The notes under the pieces were generated by a model, which saw only the letters and a list, made by a program, of their open reading frames with translations, made no database searches and was not told where the DNA came from. This document shows, piece after piece, positions 44,419 through 55,218 of a stretch of 64,000 bases of DNA. Within the stretch, counting starts at the first letter, position 1, and every line of letters starts with the position of its first letter. The position numbers and the translations under genes are program-made. The stretch is taken from assembly GCA_024516155.1 (NCBI GenBank), contig JAJJXM010000078.1, positions 1 to 64,000 of the forward strand, given 5' to 3'. This DNA comes from Pyronema omphalodes. Its lineage: Eukaryota; Ascomycota; Pezizomycetes; Pezizales; Pyronemataceae.

Positions 44419-45177
44419 ATGGCTAGCCCCATAAACCCCGAGAACGACCAACACTCCGGCGGCTGGTACCGCCAGGATGCCCCACCACCGACAACCACGT
44501 ATCCCCCACACGATGCCCAACACTGGACCTTTTGTTACGACGACTACTGCGCCACACATCGACAATCGAAAGAAAACTACAACCATTTTCCAACCGCTGG
44601 GCGGGAAGGAACCAACGAATGCAACTGCGGACGGACGCATGATCCCGAGTTAGAGGCTGTGATCAGGAGGAAACATCTGGACGTTCGGAAGGCCTGTCGG
44701 GCCTGGCAGCGAGGAAAGAGGGTCTGCTACGACTGTGGGTTTCTGGTTAACATGGACGGCCATGAAGCCAGATGCGGCGCCACAGGGCCTGCCCGCTCCA
44801 CGACAACTCCCGCTCCGACACCGGATGAACCGACCCCCGTCCCGGAGAAAGACCAGCAACACCCCAACGGGGAACAGCCACCAACAGCACCCAAGCTGGC
44901 CTCGGAAACCTCGAGCGAGACTTTGATGGAGAAGAGGTACGTCCCTGTCTACCTCATGTCTCCGAACAGGGACCCCGAACGACTCGCAATAAACCTCTCT
45001 TTCTACGGACCACCCACTGGAAAAGAAGAAGTGCCACCGCCGACCCACACCCCACCGCCATTCGAGGGGTCCTCGTTGCCGGAGCACTCCAGCACTGGTT
45101 TCGGAGGAGACTCTCCCCGCCGCCAACGACTATCCGGCAGATGCCGCCGCCAGAACCGCAATCGCCGTCGGCAGTGA
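44419..45177 (+). CDS. Element C ORF3: Cys/His-rich protein, sister of B ORF3
   Basis: 252 aa from ATG at 44419. C39, C44, H47, C68, C70, H74, C93, C103, C106, H115 and C119 match the B residues with identical spacing; shared stretches include HWTFC, VIR, RKACR and CGFLVN. The C-terminal half is Pro/Thr-rich. The frame ends at TGA 45175-45177. Beyond that stop the same frame reads TSLVGVSAWRG, LLSRTARDMLLGG and a hydrophobic stretch inside the LTR, matching the end of B ORF3 (SLVGASALERG). So C has a broken version, or one that needs a frame change; a frameshift just upstream would also restore similarity. Function unknown. Confidence 0.75.
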   Translation: MASPINPENDQHSGGWYRQDAPPPTTTYPPHDAQHWTFCYDDYCATHRQSKENYNHFPTAGREGTNECNCGRTHDPELEAVIRRKHLDVRKACRAWQRGKRVCYDCGFLVNMDGHEARCGATGPARSTTTPAPTPDEPTPVPEKDQQHPNGEQPPTAPKLASETSSETLMEKRYVPVYLMSPNRDPERLAINLSFYGPPTGKEEVPPPTHTPPPFEGSSLPEHSSTGFGGDSPRRQRLSGRCRRQNRNRRRQ

Positions 45178-45250
45178 CAACCCCGACCTCGTCCCCATGG
45201 GGAACCTCAGACAAGCCTCGTCGGAGTCTCGGCCTGGAGGGGGGAGCTAC

Positions 45251-45997
45251 TGTCACGAACCGCTAGGGATATGCTTCTGGGAGGGATTGTAACCACAGCT
45301 GGGCTGTGGTTCGTGGGTGTGACGCTGGGGATGGCGTACGTCACAGTTAGGGTTGAAGCGAAGAGGTGGAGCTAGGGCTAGGGCAGAGGAGTTAGGGTTA
45401 AGCGAGGGACAAGGGGGTAAGTGCGGGGTGGAACGAGGAGGGTTTCCTCGAGGTTTGGAATATGTTTTGCTTATGTTTTGTATTGTGTTTTGCTTATGTT
45501 TTGTATTATGTTTTGCTTATGTTTTGTATTATGTTTTGGTTTATGTTTGTATTGTGTTTTAGTTAGGTTTTGGGAGTCACGGTGGAGCGAAGGGTGTCTC
45601 ATGATGGATGGAATATCTGCGGGTCAGATAAGTTGGGAAATCACATGAGCACAGGGACAAAGGTATATAAGGGGACATTTGTATTTCATTAGTCTAGTAC
45701 GCAATCAATTATCTATTTACACAATCCTATCTACACACTGCAGTTCTATCATCTAAACCGTGACCGCAAACCCAGCCCATCCCAACATACTTACCCATCC
45801 CGAATACCCACCTATCCTCCCACCCAGATCCCCATCCGACGATTCTATCAGAGGCAACGCTGCAGGGACATCCTGTGCACAAGGTAAGTACTGCCTGAGC
45901 CCATGACTAACTCACCTAGAAGTCCCGAGCCGAACCCGATTGCATAGCAATCCGACGGTTGTATCGCCTGTCGGCCGTGTGTAGCCGGATTTTGACA
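45251..45997 (+). repeat. Element C 3' LTR
   Basis: 747 bp. Its first ~120 nt continue the ORF3 frame with a membrane-like segment (GGIVTTAGLWFVGVTLGMAY), ending at a TAG near 45373. Confidence 0.92.
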
Positions 45998-46002
45998 TTC
46001 AT
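45998..46002. repeat. Target-site duplication of element C, right copy (TTCAT)
   Basis: Matches 38917-38921. Confidence 0.88.
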
Positions 46003-46607
46003 CTGCCGTAGTTTTCGTGAGGAGCTCCGCTTCCGCCCGCTCGCTAATCACCAAAGGCGTCTTGCTGGGCAGTCGCCGCCACCGGGCAGAACTCTACGTC
46101 TTCGAGGGCCCCGATAGTCAGTGCTCCGGACGCCTAAAATGGGGCCACATCCGCGAGCGCTGCTCCACGCCTGATGTGTTCCGGTGCGCTTTCTGCGCCC
46201 TCAGCCACTCCACCGCGAAGCACCCCGCGTGCTCATTCGCAGGCTGCAGCAAGCCTATGGGCTCTGCGTGCCCCCATTCTCTCCCGCTACCTAAGTGTGC
46301 TAATTGCGGGGAGGAACACTTTGCGACAGCTGGAACCTGTCCTGATCGCCTCGCCGCCATAGCGGCCGCCCGCCTCGCCCGCTCGTCCCGACTGAACCCT
46401 GTCCCCACTGACGCCCCCACCACGCGTGTAGCCTCCGCTCCGACTCCCTCCTCCCCTCCGTCCCCCTCCCCCCAGACTCAAGACCCCAGCCCCTCCACCG
46501 CCCTGGTTGTTGTGAACCCCTTCGCTGTCCTCATGGACACCGACTCCGAAATCGCCTTCTCCGCGGGGTCGACCGATCCCGTTGCGCCCACAGAACCTGA
46601 ATCATGA
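46003..46607 (+). CDS. LINE ORF1, downstream part with zinc knuckles
   Basis: Continues the upstream piece in frame (SAVVFVRSSASARSLITKGV). Cys/His clusters of the gag-like RNA-binding type follow: KWGHIRERC, CAFCALSHSTAKHPAC and CANCGEEHFATAGTC. The tail is Pro/Ser-rich and ends NPFAVLMDTD-like then PTEPES. The stop codon overlaps the ORF2 start as ATGA (46604-46607), the usual coupled arrangement of LINE ORFs. Confidence 0.83.
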
Positions 46608-49372
46608 GTACCATTCAGGTTCTACAGTTAAACTGTCGCAAGAGCGGTGAGGTTCTTACGGCGATCATGGAGAGCGGGAAAGAGTTGGGTGCGGACGTCG
46701 TGCTTGTGCAGGAGCCGCCGACGTTCCAAGGGCGGAGACACCCGGCGTATAACTTACTCTGGGGTGGTAGAGTGATGGCGGCGGTACGCAAAGACTCCGC
46801 GTGGACGTTGAGGCCTCGGGAAGATCTCGCGGTGGGGAGCGACGGAGACGTGCAGGTGTTGGATGTAATGTGTCGAGGGCACAGGCAGCTTAGGATGGTG
46901 AACGTCTACGACGCTCCTCATAACTCGGACGGAGCTCGACCTGCTAGAGATTTCAGCTGGGATCGTATCATCACCTTGGGAACGGTACTGGCGGGCGACT
47001 TCAATGCCCATAGCCGGCGGTGGAACCCCCAGTGTGACGCACCGCTCCACCACGCCTTCCTGGAGACCCTGATGGATTTCACAACCTTCATTACGTAGGT
47101 GACGGTCTCGAAACGCACCAGCAAACAGGTCAGTGGTGCTCGCGACGGAGGAGATAGCGACGGCGGTGCGAGCCACAAGGCTGGACGCGCCGGAACATGC
47201 CACCACGTCCGACCACGCTGCGTTGTCGTGGGAAGTGTCGACGGTGATAGCTCCGGAGGACTTCGAAGTCCCTACGCGGGGGTGGGCTGTTAAGGAACTG
47301 TCGGCGGATGAGGTCGGAGCGGTCTCTGCGGCGTTAGATTGGCGCCATCGAAGCGAACGCAGACTGCTCCTCACGGATCTCAGCACGGAGGAGGAGGTAG
47401 AAGATGAGGTAGTTTGGGTGTGGGAGGAACTAACATCTTTGCTGAAGGAGCGAGCAAGGAAAATTCGGCTCACCGCACGGTCGAAGCGGTGGTGGTGCAC
47501 GGAGATTCGGGAGGCTCGTACGGAGTATGGGAGGACCCGCAGGGCGGTCAAGGAAGGTCGCGCGTCGGTGGAGGAAGAACACCAGCTGCGAAACGCATAC
47601 CATTCGCTACAACGACAGAAACGACGTAGGTGCTGGGGGGACTTCCTGTCGACAGCCGACGGGGACGCTGTCTGGGCTGCGCTGAGAATGACTAAACCGC
47701 GAGCGGCGACGGTGGTCGGTCCGCTCGAGAACGAAGAGGGGCAGCGAGCGGAGGATGATCAGGATAAGCGAAGGATGCTTGCGGAAGTATCCTTTCCCCC
47801 TCCTAACCCCTTCTCGGAGTTACCACTCCCCCCGGAGCCTCCTGGAACCCTGTGGCAGTCAGTCTCGTTACAATCAGTCTCCTCCGCTCTGTCTAGGCAG
47901 AGCAACAAGAAGGCCCCAGGCGCTGATGCGCTGGGTGTCCCCATTGTCAAAGCCCTGCTCTCGTGGGATCCCGAGCGGGTCGTCGCGGTGGTCAAACATT
48001 GCCTGCGCCTGGGGTATCACCCCCGCGACTGGAAAATCGCAAAGGGAGTGTGCATCCCGAAGCCGGGAAAGCCGAGCTACTCGTGTGCCAAAAGCTTTCG
48101 GATCATCTCCTTGCTCAGCTGCTTCGGCAAGCTGGTGGAAAAAGTGGTAGCGGTGCTGCTCGCACAAGAGGCTGAGCGCACGGGGATTCTGCACGACGGG
48201 CAGTTCGGGGGGAGGACGAACAGGTCAGCGGCGGACGCGGCGGCGGTTTTGGAAGGGTTCGTCGAGGCTGCTTGGGAGGAAAAGGCTTTAGCAGGCGCTC
48301 TCTTGATGGATGTAAAGGCCGCGTTCCCTACCGTCAACAGCGTTTGCTTAACCAATAAGCTGCGTAGAGCAACCTTCGACGAGGGTCTTGTTCGCTGGGT
48401 GACAAGCTTCATGAGAGGTAGGAGAGTCGAGATTTTCCTCGCCGGGGAGGCTGGCGAGCCGATAGACACAGACACTGGGTTGCCCCAAGGCTCCCCCGTG
48501 TCCGCGATATTCTTTCTGCTGTACATAGCGGATCTGGCGAGGATGGTTGAAGCGGAGGTCGGAGGAACGCTGGGACTCTCTTTCGTCGATGACGTCACGT
48601 GGCTCGTGAAAGGCGCGTCAGCGACTGACGTCACCACCAAGTTAGACCGATGCGCGTCCCTCTGCCTCGCGTGGGGTGAAGCGAGCGCGGTAGTGTTCGA
48701 ATCAGAAAAGACGGAAGCAATCCTTTTCTCTCGCAGACGCTCTCCCCCGAACCCCGACTCCCTCACGGTGACGGTGGGAACCCACTCCATTGGGTATTCC
48801 GAAACCGCTGTTCGGTGGTTAGGTTACTGGCTGGACGCCAAACTCAATTTTAACCAGCATGGCCAGAAATGGCTCTCCCGGGCCTCGCAACAACAAGCAC
48901 AAATCGCACGCTTGTGCAAGAAATACGGGCTCCCCGCAGGCAGCACCGCTAATCTTCAACAAGCTGTGGTGCAATCCGTTGCTACCTACGGCATAGAAAT
49001 CAACGCCGCCCGCCGACCCCCCTCCCGAGACGCCGGTCACCTGTCCCGCCTCCAACTCGTCCTCAACAAGCAGGCACGGGCCATCACTGGCTGCTTCCGT
49101 ACAACCCCGCTCGGCTTCCTGGCAGCAGAAAGCGCGACGCGCCCGGCAGAATCCCTTGTGCGCGGACGAGAAGCCCGCTTTAGAGCGCGACTTCTTACCC
49201 GCCCAGCCCCCCCCCCCCCCGGCTCTAGCCCCCCGTCCCCGACCGCCGACATCGTCAGGCAACTGACTCAGCGCGCGACGACTCATTCGGGCTTCCACCA
49301 CGTCAAGAGGGTCTTCCCCCCTCTCCCCCAACAGTTCCCCGGTTCCATCGTCATCGCATCGAGGGACGAAGC
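46604..49372 (+). pseudogene. LINE ORF2, endonuclease and reverse transcriptase part
   Basis: ATG at 46604. The N-terminus is an APE-type endonuclease (VLQLNCRKSGEVL, VVLVQEPPTF, LAGDFNAHS). The frame breaks near 47070 (the similar reading moves to FHNLHYVGDGLETHQQ) and again near 47130; TAG at 47096 ends the first frame. From 47133 a long frame carries the RT: NKKAPGADALG, GFRIISLL-like KSFRIISLLSCFGKLVE, DVKAAFPTV, GLPQGSPVSAIFF and FVDDVTW (the catalytic x-DD). It ends at the copia insertion (SRDEA). Sequence is GC-rich compared with the copia element. Confidence 0.87.
49368..49372. repeat. Target-site duplication of the copia element, left copy (GAAGC)
   Basis: GAAGC, repeated at 54409-54413. 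With one copy removed the LINE reads DEATEC in frame. Confidence 0.9.
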
Positions 49373-49760
49373 TATTGGAACAGGCAAGAAGTATACAGCA
49401 TGCAAGGAGGAATATTTGCACTTTCTTTATCATGAAATCATGTACTCTGTTTTCGTCATTTTTCATTCCCTTCTTTGTTCTCGTTTGTTGCACTTCACCA
49501 TGTACTTTTCCTTATTTCCTTTTTCGTCTGTACTTCCCTTTTTTACCATTTTGTACAGATTAGGATATTGGTTGCGGACAGAGGTTCAGGTATAAGTACC
49601 TATGTCTCTTCCAGGGAAAAAGGATCATCACGAAAAATACAACACATTTTAATAACCACATCCTCCCTTGAGTCCTCTTATTCTTTTCTCACAAACCTGC
49701 GAATAATACCCTGACCGGTATTTGCTCAAACTTCCGCTCACGAACGATCACTCGCTATTA
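49373..49760 (+). repeat. Copia element 5' LTR
   Basis: 388 bp with pyrimidine-rich centre; no clear TATA box that I would assign. Confidence 0.93.
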
Positions 49761-49775
49761 GGTTATGAGCCCGGG
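49761..49775 (+). promoter_or_regulatory. Copia primer binding site (initiator tRNA-Met half)
   Basis: GGTTATGAGCCCGGG directly after the LTR is complementary to the anticodon stem-loop region of initiator tRNA-Met (CGGGCTCATAACC, anticodon CAT). Copia-type elements are known to prime from such an internal tRNA-Met fragment. Confidence 0.7.
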
Positions 49776-49835
49776 TAGTCAATAATTGTCCTAACGAGTC
49801 AACTTTACCCGCATTTCAATTGAAAATCCGAAACC

Positions 49836-52800
49836 ATGTCTACTACCGACGAAAACAAACAAGATGGAACCTCCAAAACCTCCACCTTCAGATTTGACAG
49901 TTCAGATTTTAAGATGTCATCAATTAAACTTGAAAACATCGAGATTCTAACTGGTCATGACAACTACAACATCTGGAGGGACCATATGACAATAATTTTC
50001 GATGCAATGCAAGTCTCCGAACTTGTTATCGACGGAGCAACACCAGCAGCAGATGCAGAACCGAAAGAGCTCAAAATATTCAAAACCCTGAAATCACAGT
50101 GTCTTATGGTTCTTATACAGGTGCTCTCTAAACAGATCATCCAAGTAGTTGCTAACAAGCGTGATCCCCATGCTATATGGGTATACCTCGAAAACACCTA
50201 CCACCGCGATACAGCATTCTCCTTTGTTCAGGCCATCATGTCTTTCACATCATTAGCCTCAACTTATGATTCCTCTGCTCCTATCACGGAATATCTCAAC
50301 AACTTTGAAACAGAATGGGGTCGACTATACAAACTCACCTCTGGTGCAAAATCCACGGACACCTATCGCAAACAGTTTCGTTTGTTCATGGAGGAAGACA
50401 AAGCTAAAAGGGATTTCTTGTTGGGGTTCCTTGTTAATCACCTTAGCAATGTTGTTGACAATCTTACAACAAAGGATGACCTTTCTTATTCTGATGTTGT
50501 ACTAAAACTCCATTCTCTAGGCTCTACGGACTTACAATCTGTTGCTCTGAAAGCAGATTATGCCAAGAGGCAAGGAAAGAACAACAACAACAACAACATA
50601 AAGGAATGCACTTATTGCAAAAAACATCAACTTGGAAACCCAATTGGTCATAACTGGAATGAATGTCAGCAATTAAAGGCAAGAAATAATGAAAAACGAA
50701 AAGAGAAACAACCGGAACAAGCCTATATCGCTGGAGATGAATCCTTTGCACATGCTTTAGCAACAACCAGGGTTAGTAATCCATCAGTCACCTATAACTG
50801 GATTTTTGATACAGGAGCAAGCTCACACATGACATGCCATAAAGATCACTTCGATTCCTTTTCAACGCATCGAGGAACTGTGAAGATTGGAAATTCTCAA
50901 CAACTTCAGGTTCAAGGGAAAGGGACTGTCATTCTCAAAAGCATACTCCCAGATGGGAAGATCTCTACCCTTCGTTTACATGAGGTGCTATTTGTCCCAG
51001 ATTTGGATTGTTCTTTATTTTCTTGGTTGTCTGTTCGTGGGAAAGGATATAATATGATTGATGATGGAAAAGGAATTGAGCTTAGGAAGAAACATGATGG
51101 ATCACTCATTTTGTGTGCTAATTTGGTTGGAATTTTATTTTATATTCCGGAATTCATTGAGTATGCTTACAAATCAACCTTCATGCACTGGCACTCAGCC
51201 TTCGGACATGTTGCACCACGTGCTCTTCGAAATTCAGAATACGACCTGGATGGTCACCTAATTCCCGAAGCACCTTCAAACTTTCAGTGCGAACCATGCA
51301 TGCTCTCAAAATCAACACACTCAGTACCAGCCACAGTCTTACAACGAGCAACCAGAAAACTAGAACTGATCCACTCAGACCTCTCCGGGAAGTTCCCTGT
51401 ACCCTCCTATTCCGGACATCTCTATTATATGACCATTGTGGATGATCTCACAAGGGCTACATGGGTTTATTTTTTGAAATCAAAATCTGATGCTGTCCTG
51501 ATCTTGAAGAATTTCATTGTAATGTGTGAACGACAGTACAATCTCAAAGTCATGAAACTCAGAACAGATAATGGGGGTGAGTATGTTAACACAGATTTGG
51601 AAAAATTTTTACAGAGTCTTGGGATAATTCATGAACAGACTCCACCATACTCACATGAATCTAATGGTGTTGCTGAAAGACTCAATCGTACCATCATGAA
51701 TATGGTTCGTGCAATGCTGATAAACCAGGACAAGAAATTATGGAAGGAGGCAGTGCACACTGCAATATATCTGAAGAATAGATTGCAACATTCAGCAGTG
51801 GAGAATCAGACACCATACGAGGCATTTCGTGGTGAAAAACCATCAATTCAACACCTGCAACCTTTTGGAAAAATTTGCTATGTTCACATACCAGTTGAGA
51901 AAAGACCTTCTGGTAGTAAACTATTTCCACGTGCGGAGAAATGTATTTTTGTTGGATATACTGAGAGTAAACATATTTTCAAGGTCTTTATACCCTCTAA
52001 GAAACAGATATTTACTTCAAAAGATGTTATTTTTGATACTTCTAACTCAGAAGGGGAAACTCAGGCTGCTCCAATTGATCAGAATCAACAAATCAATCAA
52101 ACACCGGCCACAACTCCTTGTTGCAATTCACCTTTCACCATGCAAGTCATCACTGAGGAATACACTCCTCCTGATGCAGAAAACTCAGCGATAGCAGAAA
52201 CATCATCAATGATAACTGAAAATGAACCAATAGATCATCTCTCAACTGTACCTGCCGAAGCATCTTCACCAACTATCACTCATGTTTCGCCAGACATTTC
52301 TAACCCCCGGCAAACTCGCTCCGGACGCATCATCAGACCTCCCATAAGATATGGTTTCGATTCTCTAGCCACATCAGAGCACTCCAAAAATTCAATAATC
52401 ACAACACAAGCCAACCAAATGCAGGAGCAGGATGAAGATCCTCCGGTTGCTACTGCACTAAAATCAGAAATTGCGCCGGATGACAACTTCCCTAAGAATG
52501 TTAAACAGGCAATGTCATGTCCAGATGCCGCAAAATGGGCTGATGCGATGGAAGATGAACTGAAATCTCTCCACCAGAATGATACTTGGGAGATTGTTGA
52601 TAAACCTGCTGACAGAAAAATTGTTAACTGTATGTGGATTTTCAGGATTAAATATCATTCCAATGGGAACCTGGAACGATACAAAGCTAGGCTTGTTGCA
52701 CGTGGTGATTCACAGGTTGCTGGAACTGATTATGATGAAATCTTTGCACCAGTTGTTAGATTTGATTCTCTCCGGCTCCTTCTTGCAATTTCAGCATCCA

Positions 52801-54008
52801 AAATGTGGAAGCCAAGGCAATTAGATGTGAAAACAGCATTTCTTTATGGCGATCTCAAGGAGGAAATTTACATGCATCTACCAGAAGGCAGCAAAATTGA
52901 TGGAAAAGTCTGCCGCTTGAAAAGATGTATTTATGGTTTAAAGCAATCACCTAGGGAATGGTATTCAAGACTTACAAATTACCTTCTCCCCTATGGATTC
53001 AGTATAGCACATTTCGATCCATGTGTACTTATTCATGACAGCAATGATCTTTTTCTGGCTATTTATGTTGACGATATTACAGTTTTTGGACCGAGCAATG
53101 AGCTAACTGATGGAATCATTTCAGCCCTCAAGACAGAATTTGAAGTCAAGGATCTTGGAATTCTAAATTGGCTACTGGGAATTAAAATTGAATTCACAGA
53201 AACAGCAATTACACTTTCACAGGAAGCTTATATTGATACGATACTTCAGAGGTTTGGCATGGCGGAATGCAATCCAGTCTCTACCCCTCTTGACTTCAAC
53301 ACACAACTTTCTGCCGGAACAGCTGACCAACAAATCCAAAATATCACCCAATACCAACAAATAATCGGCTCACTCATGTATCTAGTCACTGGTACAAGAC
53401 CTGACTTAGCCTATACGGTCACACATCTCTCTCAATTCAACTCTGCTCCAACCACCCTTCACCTTTCAGCAGCTAAACGAGTTCTCAGATATCTGAAAGG
53501 AACACGAAGTTTGAAACTGAATTATGAATATGGGAAACCACTGTACTTGGAAGGATTTTGTGATGCATCATATGGAAATTGTTTGGATACTCGAAGAAGT
53601 TTCTGGGGATATGTATTTCAACTTGGTGGGTCTACAGTCAGTTGGCGTTCCAGGAGACAGCGTTCTGTTGCAGCATCAACTACTGAAGCAGAATATATGG
53701 CTCTCTCAATGACTTCAAAACATCACCTTTGGTGTGTTCGTGCAATTACAGAACTCCTCAACCAAGAGATTCCAGCAGCAATCCGCAGCGATAATTCGGG
53801 AGCTATTGATATTGCCCAGAACCATCGACTCAATGACAGAAGCAAGCATGTAGACATGCACTATCATTCAATTAGAGAACTTATTGATGGAGGATATGTA
53901 ACAGTTATTCACATTGATGGCAAGAATAACCTAGCAGATATATGTACAAAAACAGTCTCGTTGGCAGTCAGAGAACGTCTTTGCTCAAATGTGTTTAGCA
54001 CAGTGTGA
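49836..54008 (+). CDS. Copia gag-pol polyprotein (1390 aa)
   Basis: ATG at 49836. Order: gag (LTGHDNYNIWRDHM; gag domain to ~residue 240), a degenerate knuckle CTYCKKHQLGNPIGHNWNEC, protease (WIFDTGASSHMTC), pre-integrase zinc motif (HWHSAFGHV...CEPCMLSK), integrase core (IVDDLTRATW, TDNGGEYVN, HESNGVAERLNR), RT of the Ty1/copia type (CMWIFRIKYHSNG, DVKTAFLYGDL, active site YVDD in AIYVDDITVFG) and RNase H (GFCDASYGN, TTEAEYMALS, HVDMHYHSIRE). Integrase before RT defines copia. All catalytic motifs I looked for are present and no stop interrupts the frame. Gag and Pol are one frame, so no frameshift is needed. Confidence 0.96.
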   Translation: MSTTDENKQDGTSKTSTFRFDSSDFKMSSIKLENIEILTGHDNYNIWRDHMTIIFDAMQVSELVIDGATPAADAEPKELKIFKTLKSQCLMVLIQVLSKQIIQVVANKRDPHAIWVYLENTYHRDTAFSFVQAIMSFTSLASTYDSSAPITEYLNNFETEWGRLYKLTSGAKSTDTYRKQFRLFMEEDKAKRDFLLGFLVNHLSNVVDNLTTKDDLSYSDVVLKLHSLGSTDLQSVALKADYAKRQGKNNNNNNIKECTYCKKHQLGNPIGHNWNECQQLKARNNEKRKEKQPEQAYIAGDESFAHALATTRVSNPSVTYNWIFDTGASSHMTCHKDHFDSFSTHRGTVKIGNSQQLQVQGKGTVILKSILPDGKISTLRLHEVLFVPDLDCSLFSWLSVRGKGYNMIDDGKGIELRKKHDGSLILCANLVGILFYIPEFIEYAYKSTFMHWHSAFGHVAPRALRNSEYDLDGHLIPEAPSNFQCEPCMLSKSTHSVPATVLQRATRKLELIHSDLSGKFPVPSYSGHLYYMTIVDDLTRATWVYFLKSKSDAVLILKNFIVMCERQYNLKVMKLRTDNGGEYVNTDLEKFLQSLGIIHEQTPPYSHESNGVAERLNRTIMNMVRAMLINQDKKLWKEAVHTAIYLKNRLQHSAVENQTPYEAFRGEKPSIQHLQPFGKICYVHIPVEKRPSGSKLFPRAEKCIFVGYTESKHIFKVFIPSKKQIFTSKDVIFDTSNSEGETQAAPIDQNQQINQTPATTPCCNSPFTMQVITEEYTPPDAENSAIAETSSMITENEPIDHLSTVPAEASSPTITHVSPDISNPRQTRSGRIIRPPIRYGFDSLATSEHSKNSIITTQANQMQEQDEDPPVATALKSEIAPDDNFPKNVKQAMSCPDAAKWADAMEDELKSLHQNDTWEIVDKPADRKIVNCMWIFRIKYHSNGNLERYKARLVARGDSQVAGTDYDEIFAPVVRFDSLRLLLAISASKMWKPRQLDVKTAFLYGDLKEEIYMHLPEGSKIDGKVCRLKRCIYGLKQSPREWYSRLTNYLLPYGFSIAHFDPCVLIHDSNDLFLAIYVDDITVFGPSNELTDGIISALKTEFEVKDLGILNWLLGIKIEFTETAITLSQEAYIDTILQRFGMAECNPVSTPLDFNTQLSAGTADQQIQNITQYQQIIGSLMYLVTGTRPDLAYTVTHLSQFNSAPTTLHLSAAKRVLRYLKGTRSLKLNYEYGKPLYLEGFCDASYGNCLDTRRSFWGYVFQLGGSTVSWRSRRQRSVAASTTEAEYMALSMTSKHHLWCVRAITELLNQEIPAAIRSDNSGAIDIAQNHRLNDRSKHVDMHYHSIRELIDGGYVTVIHIDGKNNLADICTKTVSLAVRERLCSNVFSTV

Positions 54009-54020
54009 AGTGAGAAGGGG

Positions 54021-54408
54021 TATTGGAACAGGCAAGAAGTATACAGCATGCAAGGAGGAATATTTGCACTTTCTTTATCATGAAATCATGTACTCTGTTT
54101 TCGTCATTTTTCATTCTCTTCTTTGTTCTCGTTTGTTGCACTTCACCATGTACTTTTCCTTATTTCCTTTTTCGTCTGTACTTCCCTTTTTTACCATTTT
54201 GTACAGATTAGGATATTGGTTGCGGACAGAGGTTCAGGTATAAGTACCTATGTCTCTTCCAGGGAAAAAGGATCATCACGAAAAATACAACACATTTTAA
54301 TAACCACATCCTCCCTTGAGTCCTCTTATTCTTTTCTCACAAACCTGCGAATAATACCCTGACCGGTATTTGCTCAAACTTCCGCTCACGAACGATCACT
54401 CGCTATTA
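54021..54408 (+). repeat. Copia element 3' LTR
   Basis: 388 bp, preceded directly by the polypurine tract AGTGAGAAGGGG. Confidence 0.93.
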
Positions 54409-54413
54409 GAAGC
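54409..54413. repeat. Target-site duplication of the copia element, right copy (GAAGC)
   Basis: Matches 49368-49372. Confidence 0.9.
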
Positions 54414-55218
54414 AACCGAGTGCGCCCAACAATGGAGAAACCTTGGCTCCGCCTGCGTCTGGACCGACGGGTCTCGCATGGAAGATGTCGCTGGTTCAGG
54501 CTTTGTTCGCTACGTGAGAGGAATCCTCACTTCCTCCTCCTTCTGCGTGGGACGTCATGCAGAGGTGTATGACGCCGAGCTTCATGCCATGCTGATGGCC
54601 CTGCGAGATTACTGGGATAATTACCATTACTCAGTAGCCCGCCCCCCCCCGCTCCTCACAATTTTCTCCGATGCACAAGCTGCGCTGCAGCGACTGCTCT
54701 CTGACGTGCCTGGCCCGGGCCAGATCTTGCAGCGCCTGATCGCGACGGAGGTCACAAAACTCCGCGCCTTCACCGGCATCGAGGTGGTCTTCCGGTGGGT
54801 GCCCGGACACAGCGACATCCTGGAAAACGAAGCCGCGGACGCGGCAGCAAAACACGGTACGGGTCACCGATGCTTGGCCCCCCCCCTCCGAGGGTGTGCA
54901 AACCCCGTCTGCTCCCCCCTCCCTTGGACGTCGCTGGCGCATGTCAATCGCGCAGTGACGGAGATCCCCAAGGCGATCGCATCGAACTGGGTACGCCAGC
55001 GTACCGACCTTAACGCATCCTACCGCCCACGAAAGAAGTAGGGCATCCGCGACTGCCTGAAAACCGTGCCGAAACACCGGGCTGCGGTATTCTACCAGAT
55101 TGCCCCCGGTCACGCGCTGATAGGCACTCACCTGGTGCGCATAAAGAAAAAAGACTCCGATCGCTGTTGGTGGTGCGATTCCGGAGAACACCAAACGCGA
55201 GGTCACCTGTTTGGTGCC
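54414..55218 (+). pseudogene. LINE ORF2, RNase H part
   Basis: Continues from 49372: TECAQQWRNLGS, then RNase H motifs VWTDGSRMEDVAGSGF, YDAELHAMLMALRDY, TIFSDAQAAL and VPGHSDILENEAADAAAK, carrying the D,E,D residues and a His. TAG at 55039-55041 interrupts the frame, after which it continues (IRDCLKTVPKHRAAVFYQ) to a C-terminal Cys/His motif CWWC-x6-H-x4-H-x3-C that is split by element G. Confidence 0.87.
55214..55218. repeat. Target-site duplication of element G, left copy (GTGCC)
   Basis: GTGCC, repeated at 62616-62620; the LINE reads LFGACDRW across the joint. Confidence 0.9.

Larger units (their letters stand above)
38922..45997 (+). mobile_element. Element C: Ty3/gypsy chromovirus, integrase-deleted sister of B
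   Basis: 7076-bp + strand element in LINE ORF1, TSD TTCAT. 747-bp LTRs at 38922-39668 and 45251-45997 differ at roughly ten positions. It carries gag, pol and ORF3. pol has lost the integrase zinc finger and two catalytic Asp residues, and the RT motif is YLDH, so C could move only with help. A polypurine tract (GGAGGGGGGAGCTAC) precedes the 3' LTR. Confidence 0.94.
49373..54408 (+). mobile_element. Ty1/copia element, intact and recent
   Basis: 5036 bp, + strand, TSD GAAGC. The 388-bp LTRs (49373-49760 and 54021-54408) differ at one base that I could see. They begin TATTGGAACA and end GCTATTA, so the ends are TA...TA rather than TG...CA. A single long gag-pol frame is open. It is more AT-rich than its neighbours. 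The combination indicates very recent insertion. Confidence 0.95.
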
